64,000 bases of DNA from Candidatus Haliotispira prima (GCA_029867005.1 CP123443.1:3162001-3226000), one strand, 5' to 3'; positions 1-9,057 are shown, counted from the stretch's first letter. The notes: generated by a model not told the origin, from the sequence alone. Numbers and translations are program-made.

Positions 1-779
1 TTGACCACAGCCGATTCGGCAATCTTGCCCCGTAACGTCACGCTGCGCACATGTCCGGTACCCGTGTTCGGATCAGAACCCGAGAGCTTCGGGCCGCGTT
101 CGAGCAGCGTCAGCCGGGCGGCCGGGCCGACGTTAAAAAAGAAGTAGGGGTTCCAGTATACATTTGGGCCCAATTCGCGTGTATCCAGCAATATGCGGAC
201 ATCTGCCCCGGCGGGCACATCGATGTAAAGGCGTGGGGCCTGATAGCTGTTTTGGCCTTGGAAACGCAGGCGCAGGTTCTGTTCCGGGGCCCCTTCACTC
301 GCGGGGGGACTTGGTTTTAGTTCGTAAGCACTGGAAAAACTGAAGGCGTTTATCAGACTGTAGCTGTTTTCCTCTTCTTCGAGGTTGTCTTTGTCCAATT
401 GCCATTTGGTTGGATTCAGGTTTAGTTCGCCATCGGCTTTTAGTTCCAGGCTGCGGATTTTCGCGTCCTGAGCGGATATCTTCTCAGAAGAGGTCTGACT
501 GAGCAGCACGTCATTGAGGAAGCAAATTTCCTGTAGCGGGATTTTGGCCGATGGTTCCGCTGTCACTTGCGGAACCGAATCAGCCGTGTCCGCCGGGGAG
601 GGGGGATTCAGGGGTAGGTTTAACAGTGCCGAGTTATCGGTGTATTTCCACGGGTCCTGCTTCCGGCGCGGCATGCCATAGGTCTGAAACACTTCCAGAG
701 CATCGCGCCGGAAGACCAGCTCATCGGCTGCGGCACTCTTTTGTAATTGTTGCAGTTGATCACTGAAATATGTACTCAC
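1..779 (-). CDS. sufD: SufD, Fe-S cluster assembly scaffold subunit (partial, runs off the left edge)
   Basis: Translating the minus strand from a GTG at 779-777 gives an open frame of 259 codons to the window edge, beginning VSTYFSDQLQQLQKSA and containing RRKQDPWKYTDNSAL, the R-x-E/D-x-WKYT region near the N-terminus typical of SufD. SufD is the partner of SufB in the SufBC2D scaffold complex that builds Fe-S clusters in the cytoplasm. The GTG start is chosen because an in-frame TGA lies only two codons upstream and a GAGAGAG purine run precedes it. The gene follows sufC by 178 bases, in the order rrf2-sufB-sufC-sufD. The C-terminal part is outside the window; sufS and sufU may lie further left, which cannot be seen. 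Identity is inferred from the N-terminal motif plus gene order. Confidence 0.85.
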   Translation of the reverse strand, partial: MSTYFSDQLQQLQKSAAADELVFRRDALEVFQTYGMPRRKQDPWKYTDNSALLNLPLNPPSPADTADSVPQVTAEPSAKIPLQEICFLNDVLLSQTSSEKISAQDAKIRSLELKADGELNLNPTKWQLDKDNLEEEENSYSLINAFSFSSAYELKPSPPASEGAPEQNLRLRFQGQNSYQAPRLYIDVPAGADVRILLDTRELGPNVYWNPYFFFNVGPAARLTLLERGPKLSGSDPNTGTGHVRSVTLRGKIAESAVV

Positions 780-957
780 AAGTCACTCTCTCAATCCGGT
801 TCTCAATTTTCAATCGGGATTTTCATCGGCGGATTTTTATTTATTGGCATCGGGTCTCAGGTCTGGGTCATCGGGTACAGGAGAGAATCTCTGCTTTTCA
901 ACGCGCCTCAACGGGTGCTGGTTTGGAAACAGATTCTCATGACAAACAAATAGATTT

Positions 958-1707
958 TTATGACAAATACGGGTCGTAGCCGGTCTTCTCCAGGTTTTGC
1001 ACCAACTGAAAGTCTCCGGATTCCACAATCTTGCCCTGAATCATGATATGGACATGAGTCGGACGAATAAAATCCAACAGACGTTGGTAGTGAGTGATTA
1101 GCAAGAGGCTTTTCGTACCGTTGCTTTGTTCCTGGAGATCCTGCACAGCCGAGCCAAGGGTGCGCAGGGCATCAATGTCCAAACCGGAGTCGATCTCATC
1201 CAAGATGGAGAATTTGGGGTCGAGAAGCAGCATTTGGAGGATCTCATTGCGTTTTTTCTCGCCGCCCGAAAAGCCGTGGTTGACTGAACGTTCGAGGAAT
1301 GAGGGGCGGAGACCTACCGCCGGCAGTTTCTCTTCCACCAGTTCGGCAAAGTCTATCGGATCGACCTCTTCCTCACCGCGATGTTTGCGTTTGGCATTAT
1401 AAATCATGCGCAGAAAGTCGCTGTTATTGACCCCGGGAATTTCAATCGGGTACTGCAAGCCCAAAAAAATTCCGGCATGGGAACGTTCTTCCGGTGCCAG
1501 TTCATTTATATCCACACCTTCGAGCAGCAACTGACCGCCGGTTACCTGATAGCCGGGATGTCCGGCAATCACTTTGGCCAAGGTGGATTTCCCGGAACCG
1601 TTGGGCCCCATAATGGCATGAACCTCGTCAGGTTTAATTGCAAGGTTAAAGCCATCGAGGATCTTTTTATCGTCAATCGATACTTCAAGATTTTTGATTT
1701 CAATCAT
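958..1707 (-). CDS. sufC: SufC, Fe-S cluster assembly ATPase
   Basis: A 249-residue cytoplasmic ABC-type ATPase, the usual SufC length, that powers Fe-S cluster assembly in the SufBC2D complex and has no membrane segments. The Walker A motif GPNGSGKST is at residues 34-42, the signature FSGGEKKRNEI near residue 145, and the Walker B ILDEIDSGLD follows; the E-I-D-S-G-L-D form and K-K-R-N after the signature are typical of SufC rather than transporter ATPases. It lies between sufB (101 bases upstream) and sufD. Just after its stop there is an imperfect duplication of its last 20 or so bases, probably a replication scar with no coding effect. Confidence 0.97.
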   Translation of the reverse strand: MIEIKNLEVSIDDKKILDGFNLAIKPDEVHAIMGPNGSGKSTLAKVIAGHPGYQVTGGQLLLEGVDINELAPEERSHAGIFLGLQYPIEIPGVNNSDFLRMIYNAKRKHRGEEEVDPIDFAELVEEKLPAVGLRPSFLERSVNHGFSGGEKKRNEILQMLLLDPKFSILDEIDSGLDIDALRTLGSAVQDLQEQSNGTKSLLLITHYQRLLDFIRPTHVHIMIQGKIVESGDFQLVQNLEKTGYDPYLS

Positions 1708-1808
1708 GTGAACTTTTTATTCTCCTTAAATATATTTTCGGCATGTCTTCCGGCAGCTTAGCTGTCGGATACACGCCGCACCTGTCGAAACAGGGTTGCA
1801 ATATGCTA

Positions 1809-3302
1809 TTAGCCCACGGTGTTTTCCAGCTTCAGCTCCATGAGACGGTTCGATTCTACGGCAAATTCGGTAGGCAGAGTGCGGAATACATCCGCGCAAA
1901 AGCCATTGACAATTGTGCCCAGAGCATCGTCCGGATCAATGCCGCGCTGTTGCAAATAAAACAGCTGTTCTTCATTGATACGGACTGTGGTGGCCTCGTG
2001 CCCTACTTCTGAGCTGTTGTTGCGCACGTCAATGTAGGGGAAGGTGCAGGCTGCGGATTTATCACCGATCAGCAGAGAGTCGCACTGGGTGAAATTCTGC
2101 GCTCCGGTCGCACCCTTGTTAATCTGGACCAAACCACGGTAGGTATTGCTGGACTTGCCGGCCGAAATACCGCGAGAGAGAATCGTACTCTTGGTGTTCT
2201 TGCCAACGTGGATCATTTTGGTGCCTGTGTCGGCCTGTTGACGACCGTTGGTCACCGCCACCGAATAGAACTCGCCCACCGAGTTGTCGCCCAGCAGAAT
2301 GCAGCTGGGATATTTCCAGGTAATTGCCGAACCTGTCTCAATCTGGGTCCAGGTAATGCGCGAACTGTCACCCAAACACTTGCCGCGCTTGATCACAAAA
2401 TTATAGATACCGCCATCCCCGGTCTCTTTATCTCCCGGGTACCAGTTTTGCACTGTGGCGTATTTGATGGTGGCATTGTCCATGGCCACCAATTCCACAA
2501 TGGCGGCGTGCAATTGGCGGGTGTCAAACATCGGCGCGGTGCAGCCTTCCAGATAGCTGACGTAGCTGTTGTCTTCGCAGACGATCAGGGTGCGCTCAAA
2601 CTGCCCTGTGTCCTGGGTATTGATGCGAAAGTATGATGACAGCTCCATTGGACACACCGTGTCTTTGGGTATGTAGCAGAACGATCCGTCCGTAAATACC
2701 GCAGAGTTTAGAGCTGCATAGAAATTGTCTGTATAGGGAACTACCGAACCCAAGTATTTTCTGATTAGTTCAGGATAATCCTGCATGGCTTCGGAAATCG
2801 AACAGAAAACTACGCCGGCTTCCTTTAGCTTTTCCCGGAAGGTTGTAGCGACAGAAACACTGTCAAAAATCGCATCAATGGCCACATTTGCCATCTTTTT
2901 CTGTTCGAGAATAGGCACACCCAATTTGTCAAAGGTGCGTTTTAGCTCCGGATCAATTTCGTCCAGGGACTGATACTGGGCCGCTTTTTTCTTGGGAGCC
3001 GAATAGTAGTGGTAATTTTGGAAGTGGATTTTCTCGTACTGCAAGTGCCCCCAGCGGGGTTCTTCCATGGTTTGCCAGTGGCGAAAGGCCTTGAGACGGA
3101 AATCAAGGATGAAGTCCGGTTCATTTTTCTTGGCCGAGATCATGCGTACAATATCTTCACTCAGTCCCTTGGGAGCGATCTCGCTGTCTATTTCCGTTTT
3201 GAAACCGTACTTATATTCCCCGCCGGTCAGTTCTTCCAGCGGATTGTAGGCTTCGGCAATAGGATTATCACTAAGTTTTTGTTGTTGCTCCGTCCGTTCC
3301 AA
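1809..3302 (-). CDS. sufB: SufB, Fe-S cluster assembly scaffold
   Basis: A 497-residue protein of normal SufB length. The C-terminal half carries the SufB beta-helix and the region [20 protein letters not shown], which includes the cysteine equivalent to the E. coli Cys405 used in cluster assembly, followed by [21 protein letters not shown]. SufB forms the scaffold with SufC and SufD and receives sulfur from the SufS system. The start appears to be a TTG at 3302-3300: it is preceded at a good distance by GAGGAG, and no earlier ATG or GTG fits. A rare start codon on a core gene may limit its expression. The gene is 333 bases downstream of the Rrf2-type regulator and 101 bases upstream of sufC. 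Confidence 0.97.
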   Translation of the reverse strand: MERTEQQQKLSDNPIAEAYNPLEELTGGEYKYGFKTEIDSEIAPKGLSEDIVRMISAKKNEPDFILDFRLKAFRHWQTMEEPRWGHLQYEKIHFQNYHYYSAPKKKAAQYQSLDEIDPELKRTFDKLGVPILEQKKMANVAIDAIFDSVSVATTFREKLKEAGVVFCSISEAMQDYPELIRKYLGSVVPYTDNFYAALNSAVFTDGSFCYIPKDTVCPMELSSYFRINTQDTGQFERTLIVCEDNSYVSYLEGCTAPMFDTRQLHAAIVELVAMDNATIKYATVQNWYPGDKETGDGGIYNFVIKRGKCLGDSSRITWTQIETGSAITWKYPSCILLGDNSVGEFYSVAVTNGRQQADTGTKMIHVGKNTKSTILSRGISAGKSSNTYRGLVQINKGATGAQNFTQCDSLLIGDKSAACTFPYIDVRNNSSEVGHEATTVRINEEQLFYLQQRGIDPDDALGTIVNGFCADVFRTLPTEFAVESNRLMELKLENTVG

Positions 3303-3635
3303 AATAGACTCCTCTGTTTACAAGCATTTTCAATTGCGACATATAAGAATGGGAATACCTAAATATCCATATCATTCTATATCAATCTTTGACTCCAAAA
3401 CCCAAGATTCCCAAACAGGAGTGTGGGGAAGCGGGAGCGGGCCGACACAGTTTTGTTCTTTCGGAAAGGGTAGGGTAGGACAGTTTCGAGCCGGAATGAA
3501 GCGGGGCGGTAAGCCTGAGCGATGTTCCACCGTGTTCTACCGGGTGCGAAAGGAGACAGAGCAGGGTTTACCAAGTTCGTCAACAAGATCACCGTCCGGC
3601 TCGCAACGGATATCTGTCCGAAGTTCCCCGGCTAC
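3303..3635. other. Gap between the Rrf2 regulator and sufB
   Basis: These 333 bases hold the sufB ribosome binding site (GAGGAG at its 3303 end) and an AT-rich stretch around 3340-3400 that could carry a sufB promoter. I could not find a convincing -35/-10 pair and see no copy of the palindrome found upstream of the regulator. No credible gene is visible. Confidence 0.5.
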
Positions 3636-4292
3636 TCAGTCGGAGGCGCGTTTGCGCCGGCCTACCTTGCGTTTAGCTCTTTCCACATTCTCCGTATTGT
3701 TGGCCGTCTCGGCACCGGTCCCCTGACCGGTCCCTCCGGTTTCCGTCTTACGCCCCGTCTTAATCCGAGGGGAGCGGGAGCCGGCTGTTTCCGGAGTTTT
3801 AATCTTTTCCTTCAGTTTGACCTGTAAAGCGTCTTTTTGATTGCGCCTTTTGAGGTGACGCGCTGTGATTGCCGCAATGGTGACACTTTCTAACAGGGCA
3901 TCAATCTGCTCGTTGAGTTGCATCAGTTCTTCACGGATACCGCAGTTGTTCACTTCGCAGTTGTGATATGCGGGATAGAAGTCCGGCACCTTGGACTGGG
4001 TTTTAAATTGGTGCCCGCAAGGGGGCAGCTTGGTCGGACCGTCAATGGCGGCAGCTACTGCGCGAACAGTGATTTGTTCTACGGGCAGGGCCAATTCCAT
4101 CCCACCATAACGACCCGCGTGGGTTACCACTAAACCGGCATTTTGGAGCCGATTAATGATGCGCACAACATTGTTATAGGACACTTGAAGTGCTTGACTG
4201 ACTTCCGGGGCTGATGCCAAGCCGGTATCAGCCCTCTCAGCTAAATAGACTAATATTCGTAAAGCCATATCGACAGATGTGGAAAACTTCAT
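3636..4292 (-). CDS. Rrf2/IscR-family transcriptional regulator, likely Fe-S sensing regulator of suf
   Basis: 218 residues. The start MKFSTSVDMALRILVYLA and the winged-helix region to about residue 65 are typical of Rrf2 regulators (IscR, SufR-like, NsrR). Cysteines C92, C112 and C117 lie in the loop where family members bind a 2Fe-2S or 4Fe-4S cluster, although the C-x19-C-x4-C spacing is not that of E. coli IscR (C92/C98/C104). Residues from about 150 to the end form an unusual basic, low-complexity tail rich in K, R, T and G that normal Rrf2 proteins lack. Its position directly upstream of sufBCD suggests it controls the suf genes; this is inference. The ATG lies only 6 bases after a -10 box, so the transcript is probably leaderless (see promoter). 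Confidence 0.9.
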   Translation of the reverse strand: MKFSTSVDMALRILVYLAERADTGLASAPEVSQALQVSYNNVVRIINRLQNAGLVVTHAGRYGGMELALPVEQITVRAVAAAIDGPTKLPPCGHQFKTQSKVPDFYPAYHNCEVNNCGIREELMQLNEQIDALLESVTIAAITARHLKRRNQKDALQVKLKEKIKTPETAGSRSPRIKTGRKTETGGTGQGTGAETANNTENVERAKRKVGRRKRASD

Positions 4293-4298
4293 GAGGCC

Positions 4299-4327
4299 AG
4301 CATAGCAGAGCTATTTTAATTTGTCAA
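4299..4327 (-). promoter_or_regulatory. Sigma-70-type promoter of the Rrf2 regulator, predicting a leaderless mRNA
   Basis: On the minus strand TTGACA (4327-4322), a 17-base spacer and TATGCT (4304-4299). The -10 box ends 6 bases before the A of the ATG at 4292, so transcription would start at or within a base or two of the start codon, and no Shine-Dalgarno sequence can be present. Confidence 0.75.
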
Positions 4328-4332
4328 ATGTT

Positions 4333-4345
4333 GTATTAGTAATAC
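4333..4345. promoter_or_regulatory. Perfect palindrome GTATTAGTAATAC, candidate operator
   Basis: A 13-base perfect inverted repeat (GTATTA-G-TAATAC) that ends 5 bases upstream of the -35 box of the Rrf2-type regulator gene. Its size and place fit a dimeric repressor site, possibly for the regulator itself; binding is inference. Confidence 0.45.
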
Positions 4346-4441
4346 TACTATACATTGTATTGTTAAATATATACTATTAAATAAATTAGATAAGATTAGT
4401 CCGTAAAATATTTAAGAAAAACCCGGGGAAATCGGATATAA

Positions 4442-4499
4442 ATCTTAACCCGCAACTCAACCGGAAGTTGAGACTTCCGGTTGAGTTGCGGGTTAAGAT
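4442..4499. repeat. Perfect 27-base inverted repeat with 4-base loop
   Basis: The arms 4442-4468 and 4473-4499 are exact reverse complements, separated by TGAG. A plus-strand transcript would form a 27-bp hairpin followed by CAAGTTTTT, which resembles a terminator, yet it lies in the divergent region between the Rrf2 regulator (minus) and the LolA-like gene (plus), where no plus-strand gene precedes it. It could be a small mobile palindromic element or a hairpin RNA; no second copy was noticed in the window. Confidence 0.9.
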
Positions 4500-4650
4500 C
4501 AAGTTTTTCAACCTTTTGACGGATAGTGCTGAGGCTATATTTTGATAAGATATTGAAGGCCATTCGGAAGGTGCACAAAGTGTCTTTCGGGCCATGGAGT
4601 TTTCCGCATAGTTCGGAAATACATAAATTGGATTAAATAGGGGAGATGCC

Positions 4651-5436
4651 ATGAGTAAAATGCATGATGTTACGAATAAAGTTCGGAGCATGATTCCGGC
4701 CGGTTGTATTTTGGCCTTGCTGTTCTCGGGTTTGTTTTTCGGTGCCGGCGCGCTGTTTAGCCAGGACAGCTTGGCGGATCGGGTTCTGGCCACACTCCGG
4801 AGTGCCTCGAAAGAGAAGCAACAGTTCCGCACCCAAGCGAAGTTGTTTTCCGGAAATGCTGAGGGAGAAGAAACCAGCACCGAACTGTTGCTCTATGTGG
4901 ACCGCAACGATGGTACGCAGAAAAGCTTGGCCAAAGTGCTGACTCCGGAGCGGAACAAGGGCAACATCTTTTTGAACAATGCTGCGTCCTATTGGGTCTA
5001 TTATCCCAAACTACAACGTTCCCTGGCTTTGTCGCCGCTGTCGACCTTGGCGGGAGATGTCAGTATCGGCGATTTACTGGCTCCTCCGCCCATGCAAATC
5101 TACAGCGTAAAAGTTTTGGAAAGTGATGACGAGAACGTGACCCTGGAATTGACTAAGGCCGGGCGAACGGCCCCTTATTCCCGAGTGGTACAGCACTACA
5201 AAGGTGAAATATTGAAGACGGCTGAATTTTACGGGGGCCAAAAGGGTGGCATTCTCATGAAGCGGGTCCAGTATCTGAAGCCGATCAGACAGAATAATAG
5301 GTACTTTTATACCCAGGTAAAAATTTTGAATGAGTTGCGGAAAGGAAGCTATTCGGTGATGGCGTTCAGTCCGCCTGAAAATATCAAGGTTCCGTCCGGT
5401 TGGTTTAACCCTAACAATTTGCAGCAGGTCCCGTAG
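4651..5436 (+). CDS. LolA-like outer-membrane lipoprotein-sorting family protein
   Basis: 261 residues. Residues 1-38 form a signal peptide with a hydrophobic core (CILALLFSGLFFGAGALF) before SQDS, so it is exported. The body, with YVDRNDGTQKSLAKVLTPERNKGNIFL and YWVYYPKLQRSLALSPLS, resembles the LolA-like family (PF17131 type) annotated in many bacteria as outer-membrane lipoprotein-sorting protein, with a half-barrel fold expected to hold acyl chains in the periplasm. The ATG is supported by AGGGGAG 5 bases upstream. The next gene, 182 bases downstream, encodes a beta-barrel candidate, and such pairs are common. True LolA has a different sequence, so the specific substrate is unknown. Confidence 0.8.
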   Translation: MSKMHDVTNKVRSMIPAGCILALLFSGLFFGAGALFSQDSLADRVLATLRSASKEKQQFRTQAKLFSGNAEGEETSTELLLYVDRNDGTQKSLAKVLTPERNKGNIFLNNAASYWVYYPKLQRSLALSPLSTLAGDVSIGDLLAPPPMQIYSVKVLESDDENVTLELTKAGRTAPYSRVVQHYKGEILKTAEFYGGQKGGILMKRVQYLKPIRQNNRYFYTQVKILNELRKGSYSVMAFSPPENIKVPSGWFNPNNLQQVP

Positions 5437-5618
5437 AAGTCTACCCGCATGGGGGCAAACCATGGGTAAAAAACTACGGGCGAGGAGAGGATCATGAAAA
5501 GCCATGGAAAACCTCAGGAAAACAGGAAAAAAGGGGAAACCGGGAAAGAGGAGCCTTACCCGGGAATTTAGCCGGGAGCATGTGTTACGGAAATGGGATA
5601 TATAGGGGGTAGAAGGTT

Positions 5619-7352
5619 GTGAACGGAAATATGCATGGACTGTTTCGGACTTTTGTCGCAGTGTTGCTTCTGTCGATTTTAGGCAGTTTCTATACGGTAG
5701 CAGCCCAAACGATAACTCAAGAAGAGGAAGACCCTTTTGCGGCTATTCCGGATTTGGGTTTTGCAGATGAGACCCTGAGTGTCGGAGAAGATGAGGACTT
5801 GCCGGGGAGTGAATCAGGAGACGGATCAAGTGTCGCCCCGGAGGATGAGGTATCGTCTCTGTGGCGGAGTGAAGCAAAGCTGAACAGTCATCTTTCCGCC
5901 GAGGGCAAGATTTACCGGGATGGCATCGAGCAAGTTCGGAGCAACCCGGACAACCGTCTTCATTTGCGGGCTTTGGGACTCCTGATGGACTTTGATCTGG
6001 AGGCCGATCTGACACTGCTGCGGCCTCGCGATGATGCGAATGCGATAGAGCGCAAACGTCTAAGTTTGGTGATGAATTTTTTTGGCCGGGCCGATAATGA
6101 GAATGCCGGGAACCCCCATAGTACACAGCAATCCGGCAGCTCAAACCCGGGCGATACAGTGACCCCGGAGCTGGCCCGCTTTTCCTTTGGTTTTCGCCAG
6201 TTGTACTTCCGTTACTTTGCTTCCCTGCAAGGCTCCGGCGGTGCGTCAGACGGAGATGGGAGTGGCGGGGGCGGACCCGAATTGGAGCTGAGCATCGGCA
6301 AGCAGCCTTACTCCCAGGGTGTGTCTCTCTATTTTAACCCGGCCAACTATTTGGATGACAGCGGCTCGTTTTTTAGGATCAAGAATAATTGGCAGGTGTT
6401 GTTTGGCCTTTCCTGGTCCGTTTTTGCCCTGCGCCTGCGCTACATGCCGGTAATACGCTTTCATTCTGATTCTGATTTACAGGCCAATATTCTGCGTGCA
6501 ACAACAGATGATTACGGTTCCTGGGAGTACGCATTTTCGTTTTTGGAGAGCCAAAATCGGAGGCAATTATTGGGGTTGGAAGCCAGTCTGTTTTTGGGGC
6601 AAAGTAACTGGCAACTGTTTGGTTATGCCATGGAGAAGTCGCGCTACGACTGGAGCAACGGTTTTTATCTGGCCTTGGGGGCGGGTGGAAGAGTGCCCTT
6701 TGTCCTTGGCCGGCAGCATTTTCAGCTTTACGGCGAAGGCCTGTTGGGCAATGGTTTAAACAAGTTGGGTCGGCTGAAAGCCAGTGGTTTAGAGGCCTTT
6801 CCCGTTGCGGGTTTGGGCCAACCACCGCGCTATTTGTGGGCCAATGCCGATTTGGACGAAGTCCGGTTCCGGGGTCTGGTCGGTCTGCAATGGACTCCTC
6901 TGGCCAACTTTGACGTGTATTTTGAATATCGCTATGACGGCAGTGCTCTGGAGTCTGAGCAACTGCAAAGGCTTCTGGGAGGCTTGGAAGACTATAACGA
7001 ATTTTCCGGGGCGGATAGCCGCCAGGGCCTATTTTGGCAGGGATTGACGGATCGCAACGTCTTTGCCGCACCTTTTGCCCTGACCCGGCATGTTTTAGCC
7101 CTGGCTTTTACGTGGCGTAACATCGCCGACCATCTGGATATCCAAAGCAGTTATTTCCTGGCACTGCCCGATGGTTCGAGTACTTTGCAGTTTCGGGCGA
7201 ACGTGTATCTGTTGAATGACAGTTTGCAGTTGTATTGCCAAAACGACTGGTATTTACCCGCTTTCTTTTCCTCGGACTATCGGTACACCGGTGCCTTTGG
7301 TATGGTTCCGTATTTGAGCAGTGTGGAATTGGGTCTAGAAATTCAGTACTGA
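5619..7352 (+). CDS. Outer-membrane beta-barrel candidate, unknown function
   Basis: 577 residues from a GTG start preceded by purine-rich AGGGGGTAGAAGG. Residues 1-31 form a signal peptide ending VAAQ, followed by an acidic stretch (about 35-75). The rest is rich in alternating hydrophobic and polar residues with many aromatics and glycines and ends in ELGLEIQY; an aromatic last residue and this pattern are typical of beta-barrel outer-membrane proteins. No enzymatic motif is recognised. It follows the LolA-like gene in the same direction, suggesting a shared envelope role. A poly-glycine and serine stretch near residues 205-225 looks like a surface loop or linker. The barrel call is from composition only. 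Confidence 0.6.
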   Translation: MNGNMHGLFRTFVAVLLLSILGSFYTVAAQTITQEEEDPFAAIPDLGFADETLSVGEDEDLPGSESGDGSSVAPEDEVSSLWRSEAKLNSHLSAEGKIYRDGIEQVRSNPDNRLHLRALGLLMDFDLEADLTLLRPRDDANAIERKRLSLVMNFFGRADNENAGNPHSTQQSGSSNPGDTVTPELARFSFGFRQLYFRYFASLQGSGGASDGDGSGGGGPELELSIGKQPYSQGVSLYFNPANYLDDSGSFFRIKNNWQVLFGLSWSVFALRLRYMPVIRFHSDSDLQANILRATTDDYGSWEYAFSFLESQNRRQLLGLEASLFLGQSNWQLFGYAMEKSRYDWSNGFYLALGAGGRVPFVLGRQHFQLYGEGLLGNGLNKLGRLKASGLEAFPVAGLGQPPRYLWANADLDEVRFRGLVGLQWTPLANFDVYFEYRYDGSALESEQLQRLLGGLEDYNEFSGADSRQGLFWQGLTDRNVFAAPFALTRHVLALAFTWRNIADHLDIQSSYFLALPDGSSTLQFRANVYLLNDSLQLYCQNDWYLPAFFSSDYRYTGAFGMVPYLSSVELGLEIQY

Positions 7353-7636
7353 TCTTTTTCCGGCGGGGGGATCTGCCCTTGTCTTTTCACTATTTCGGCC
7401 CTTTACTGTTTCAGATTGTCCCGGATTGTTCCGGGAATCCCGACAAAAAGGTGCTGTAAGTAGGGAGGAAGCCGGATGCCGCAGACCTTCATTTTCTTTG
7501 GCTTTCTCCGCCGCGCTTTTTCCTGTGACATTCTCGGCTGCTTCCGGGGTTCTTTGGCTTGCTTTCAGCCTCCACTTTCGTAACAATGGCAGCCGTGAAA
7601 ACTTCCTCAATTGAAAAATCTGTACCGGAAGTGCGA

Positions 7637-8956
7637 ATGGGTGATGCAGAACTGCGCCGGACAGACCGTGCTCATGTCTGGCATCCCTATAGCAATATCG
7701 ACCGGATATTGGAAGATGACTTCCCGCTGATCGAGCGTGCCGAAGGTTGTTATATTTATGACAGTAATGGCAAGTCCTACTTGGACGGCATCGCCTCGTG
7801 GTGGTGTGTCAACTTTGGGCACTCCCACCCTGAACTGCTCCGGGCCATTGAAGAGCAGAGTCGCAGCCTGCAAAATGTCATTTTGGCCGGTATGTCCCAC
7901 CGGAACGTGATTTCTTTATCGCAGAAGTTGTCCGCTCTAAGCCCCATTCCCGATTCTCACTGCTATTTTACCGGAGACGGAGCCTCGGCCGTAGAGGCGG
8001 CTCTGCGCATAGCCCTGCATTACTGGGAGAACAGAGGTTATACGCAGCGTAAAAAATTCTTCTGCCTGAAAGATGCCTACCATGGAGACACTCTGGGTGC
8101 AATCAGCGTTGGTTATGTCGAACGTTTCCATCACCAGCTCAGTGGCCTGTTACAGGACAACTACCGGGCGATGTCGCCGCACTGTGCGGCCTGTCCCTTT
8201 GGCTTGGAGCCGGATTTTTGTGATACCGAATGTTTCGCCGGTATGGAGGGGCTCTTTGCTCAGCACGCGGCCGAATGTGCGGCCGTAATTGTCGAGCCTT
8301 TGTGTCAGGGGGCCGGAGGCATACGGCTCTACCCCGAAGACTATTTGTTGAAGTTGCGGGTTCTCTGCGATCGGTACAATGTTTTGCTGATCTGTGACGA
8401 GATTGCCGTAGGTTTTGGCCGCAGCGGTTCTATGTTTGCCAGTGAGCGTGCCGGCGTGAGACCTGACCTGATGACTGTGGGAAAAGGCTTAACGGGTGGC
8501 TACCTGCCGATGAGTGCGGTGTTGGCCAGTGACGAAATCTATCAAAGCTTCCGTCCCTCGCGCGGTGGCGAAACATTTTTTCACGGCCACACTTACAGCG
8601 GCAATCCCATCGTCTCGGCCTTGGCTTTGCGTGCCCTCGACTTGTACAGCGAAGAGCGGGTATTGGAGCGCATTCAGCCTTTGATTCCGCTGTTGGCGGA
8701 GGAATGTAGGGCCTTGCAGAAAGAGTTTCTGCCCCGGTCCTACAGCAGTGCCAAGGGCATGATCGGGGCCATTGAAATATGCGCTGCCGAAGGCGGGGCA
8801 AAACGGGCGGCCGGTCTTGCGGAGGCCGCTTGGCAGCGCGGCCTGTACTTGAGGCCTCTGGGCAGTGTCCTGTATCTTTGGCCACCCCTGTTGATCAGTG
8901 AAGTGGAGCTCCGTTTTTGCTTTCAGGTGCTGCGTGATTGTCTGCAAAATAGCTGA
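7637..8956 (+). CDS. bioA: BioA, adenosylmethionine-8-amino-7-oxononanoate aminotransferase
   Basis: A class III PLP-dependent aminotransferase converting KAPA to DAPA with S-adenosylmethionine as amino donor in biotin synthesis. RAHVWHPYSNID near the N-terminus, WWCVNFGHSHPEL, AYHGDTLGA, CDEIAVGFGRSGSMFA and TVGKGLTGGYLP (PLP lysine in the last) are typical of BioA. The frame is open from 7559, but I prefer ATG 7637 (440 residues, near the family's usual 430): it has GGAAG 5 bases upstream and puts the conserved HVWHPY near the N-terminus as usual. ATG 7586 is an alternative without a visible ribosome binding site. No other biotin synthesis gene is adjacent; birA lies 44 kb away in this window. 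Confidence 0.93.
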   Translation: MGDAELRRTDRAHVWHPYSNIDRILEDDFPLIERAEGCYIYDSNGKSYLDGIASWWCVNFGHSHPELLRAIEEQSRSLQNVILAGMSHRNVISLSQKLSALSPIPDSHCYFTGDGASAVEAALRIALHYWENRGYTQRKKFFCLKDAYHGDTLGAISVGYVERFHHQLSGLLQDNYRAMSPHCAACPFGLEPDFCDTECFAGMEGLFAQHAAECAAVIVEPLCQGAGGIRLYPEDYLLKLRVLCDRYNVLLICDEIAVGFGRSGSMFASERAGVRPDLMTVGKGLTGGYLPMSAVLASDEIYQSFRPSRGGETFFHGHTYSGNPIVSALALRALDLYSEERVLERIQPLIPLLAEECRALQKEFLPRSYSSAKGMIGAIEICAAEGGAKRAAGLAEAAWQRGLYLRPLGSVLYLWPPLLISEVELRFCFQVLRDCLQNS

Positions 8957-9028
8957 GTGTGTGCTAGGTTCCGGCAGAATTCTGTTCGGGTCTTAATGTT
9001 TTTGTAGCTGTACCGGAAATTCCCCCGT

Positions 9029-9057
9029 TTGGCACTACCGTCAGATTCCTCTATGAT
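9029..9057 (+). promoter_or_regulatory. Sigma-70-type promoter of the ankyrin gene
   Basis: TTGGCA (9029-9034), a 17-base spacer and TATGAT (9052-9057), giving a leader of about 138 bases before the ATG at 9202. The leader contains a 12-base palindrome GTTTGATCAAAC at 9126-9137, a possible regulator site. Confidence 0.6.

Noticed and set aside
940-985. Imperfect direct repeat of about 20 bases at the 3' end of sufC
   Set aside because: Short, imperfect and no element-like ends; a local duplication with no evident function.
4500-4650. Promoter for the LolA-like gene (TTGACG near 4521)
   Set aside because: The nearest -10 candidates are 14 or 21 bases away, outside the usual spacing; not assigned.
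5494-5571. A 25-residue open frame with a good ribosome binding site (GAGGAG) between the LolA-like gene and the beta-barrel gene
   Set aside because: Hydrophilic, no family resemblance, and very short; could be a real leader peptide but there is no second line of evidence.
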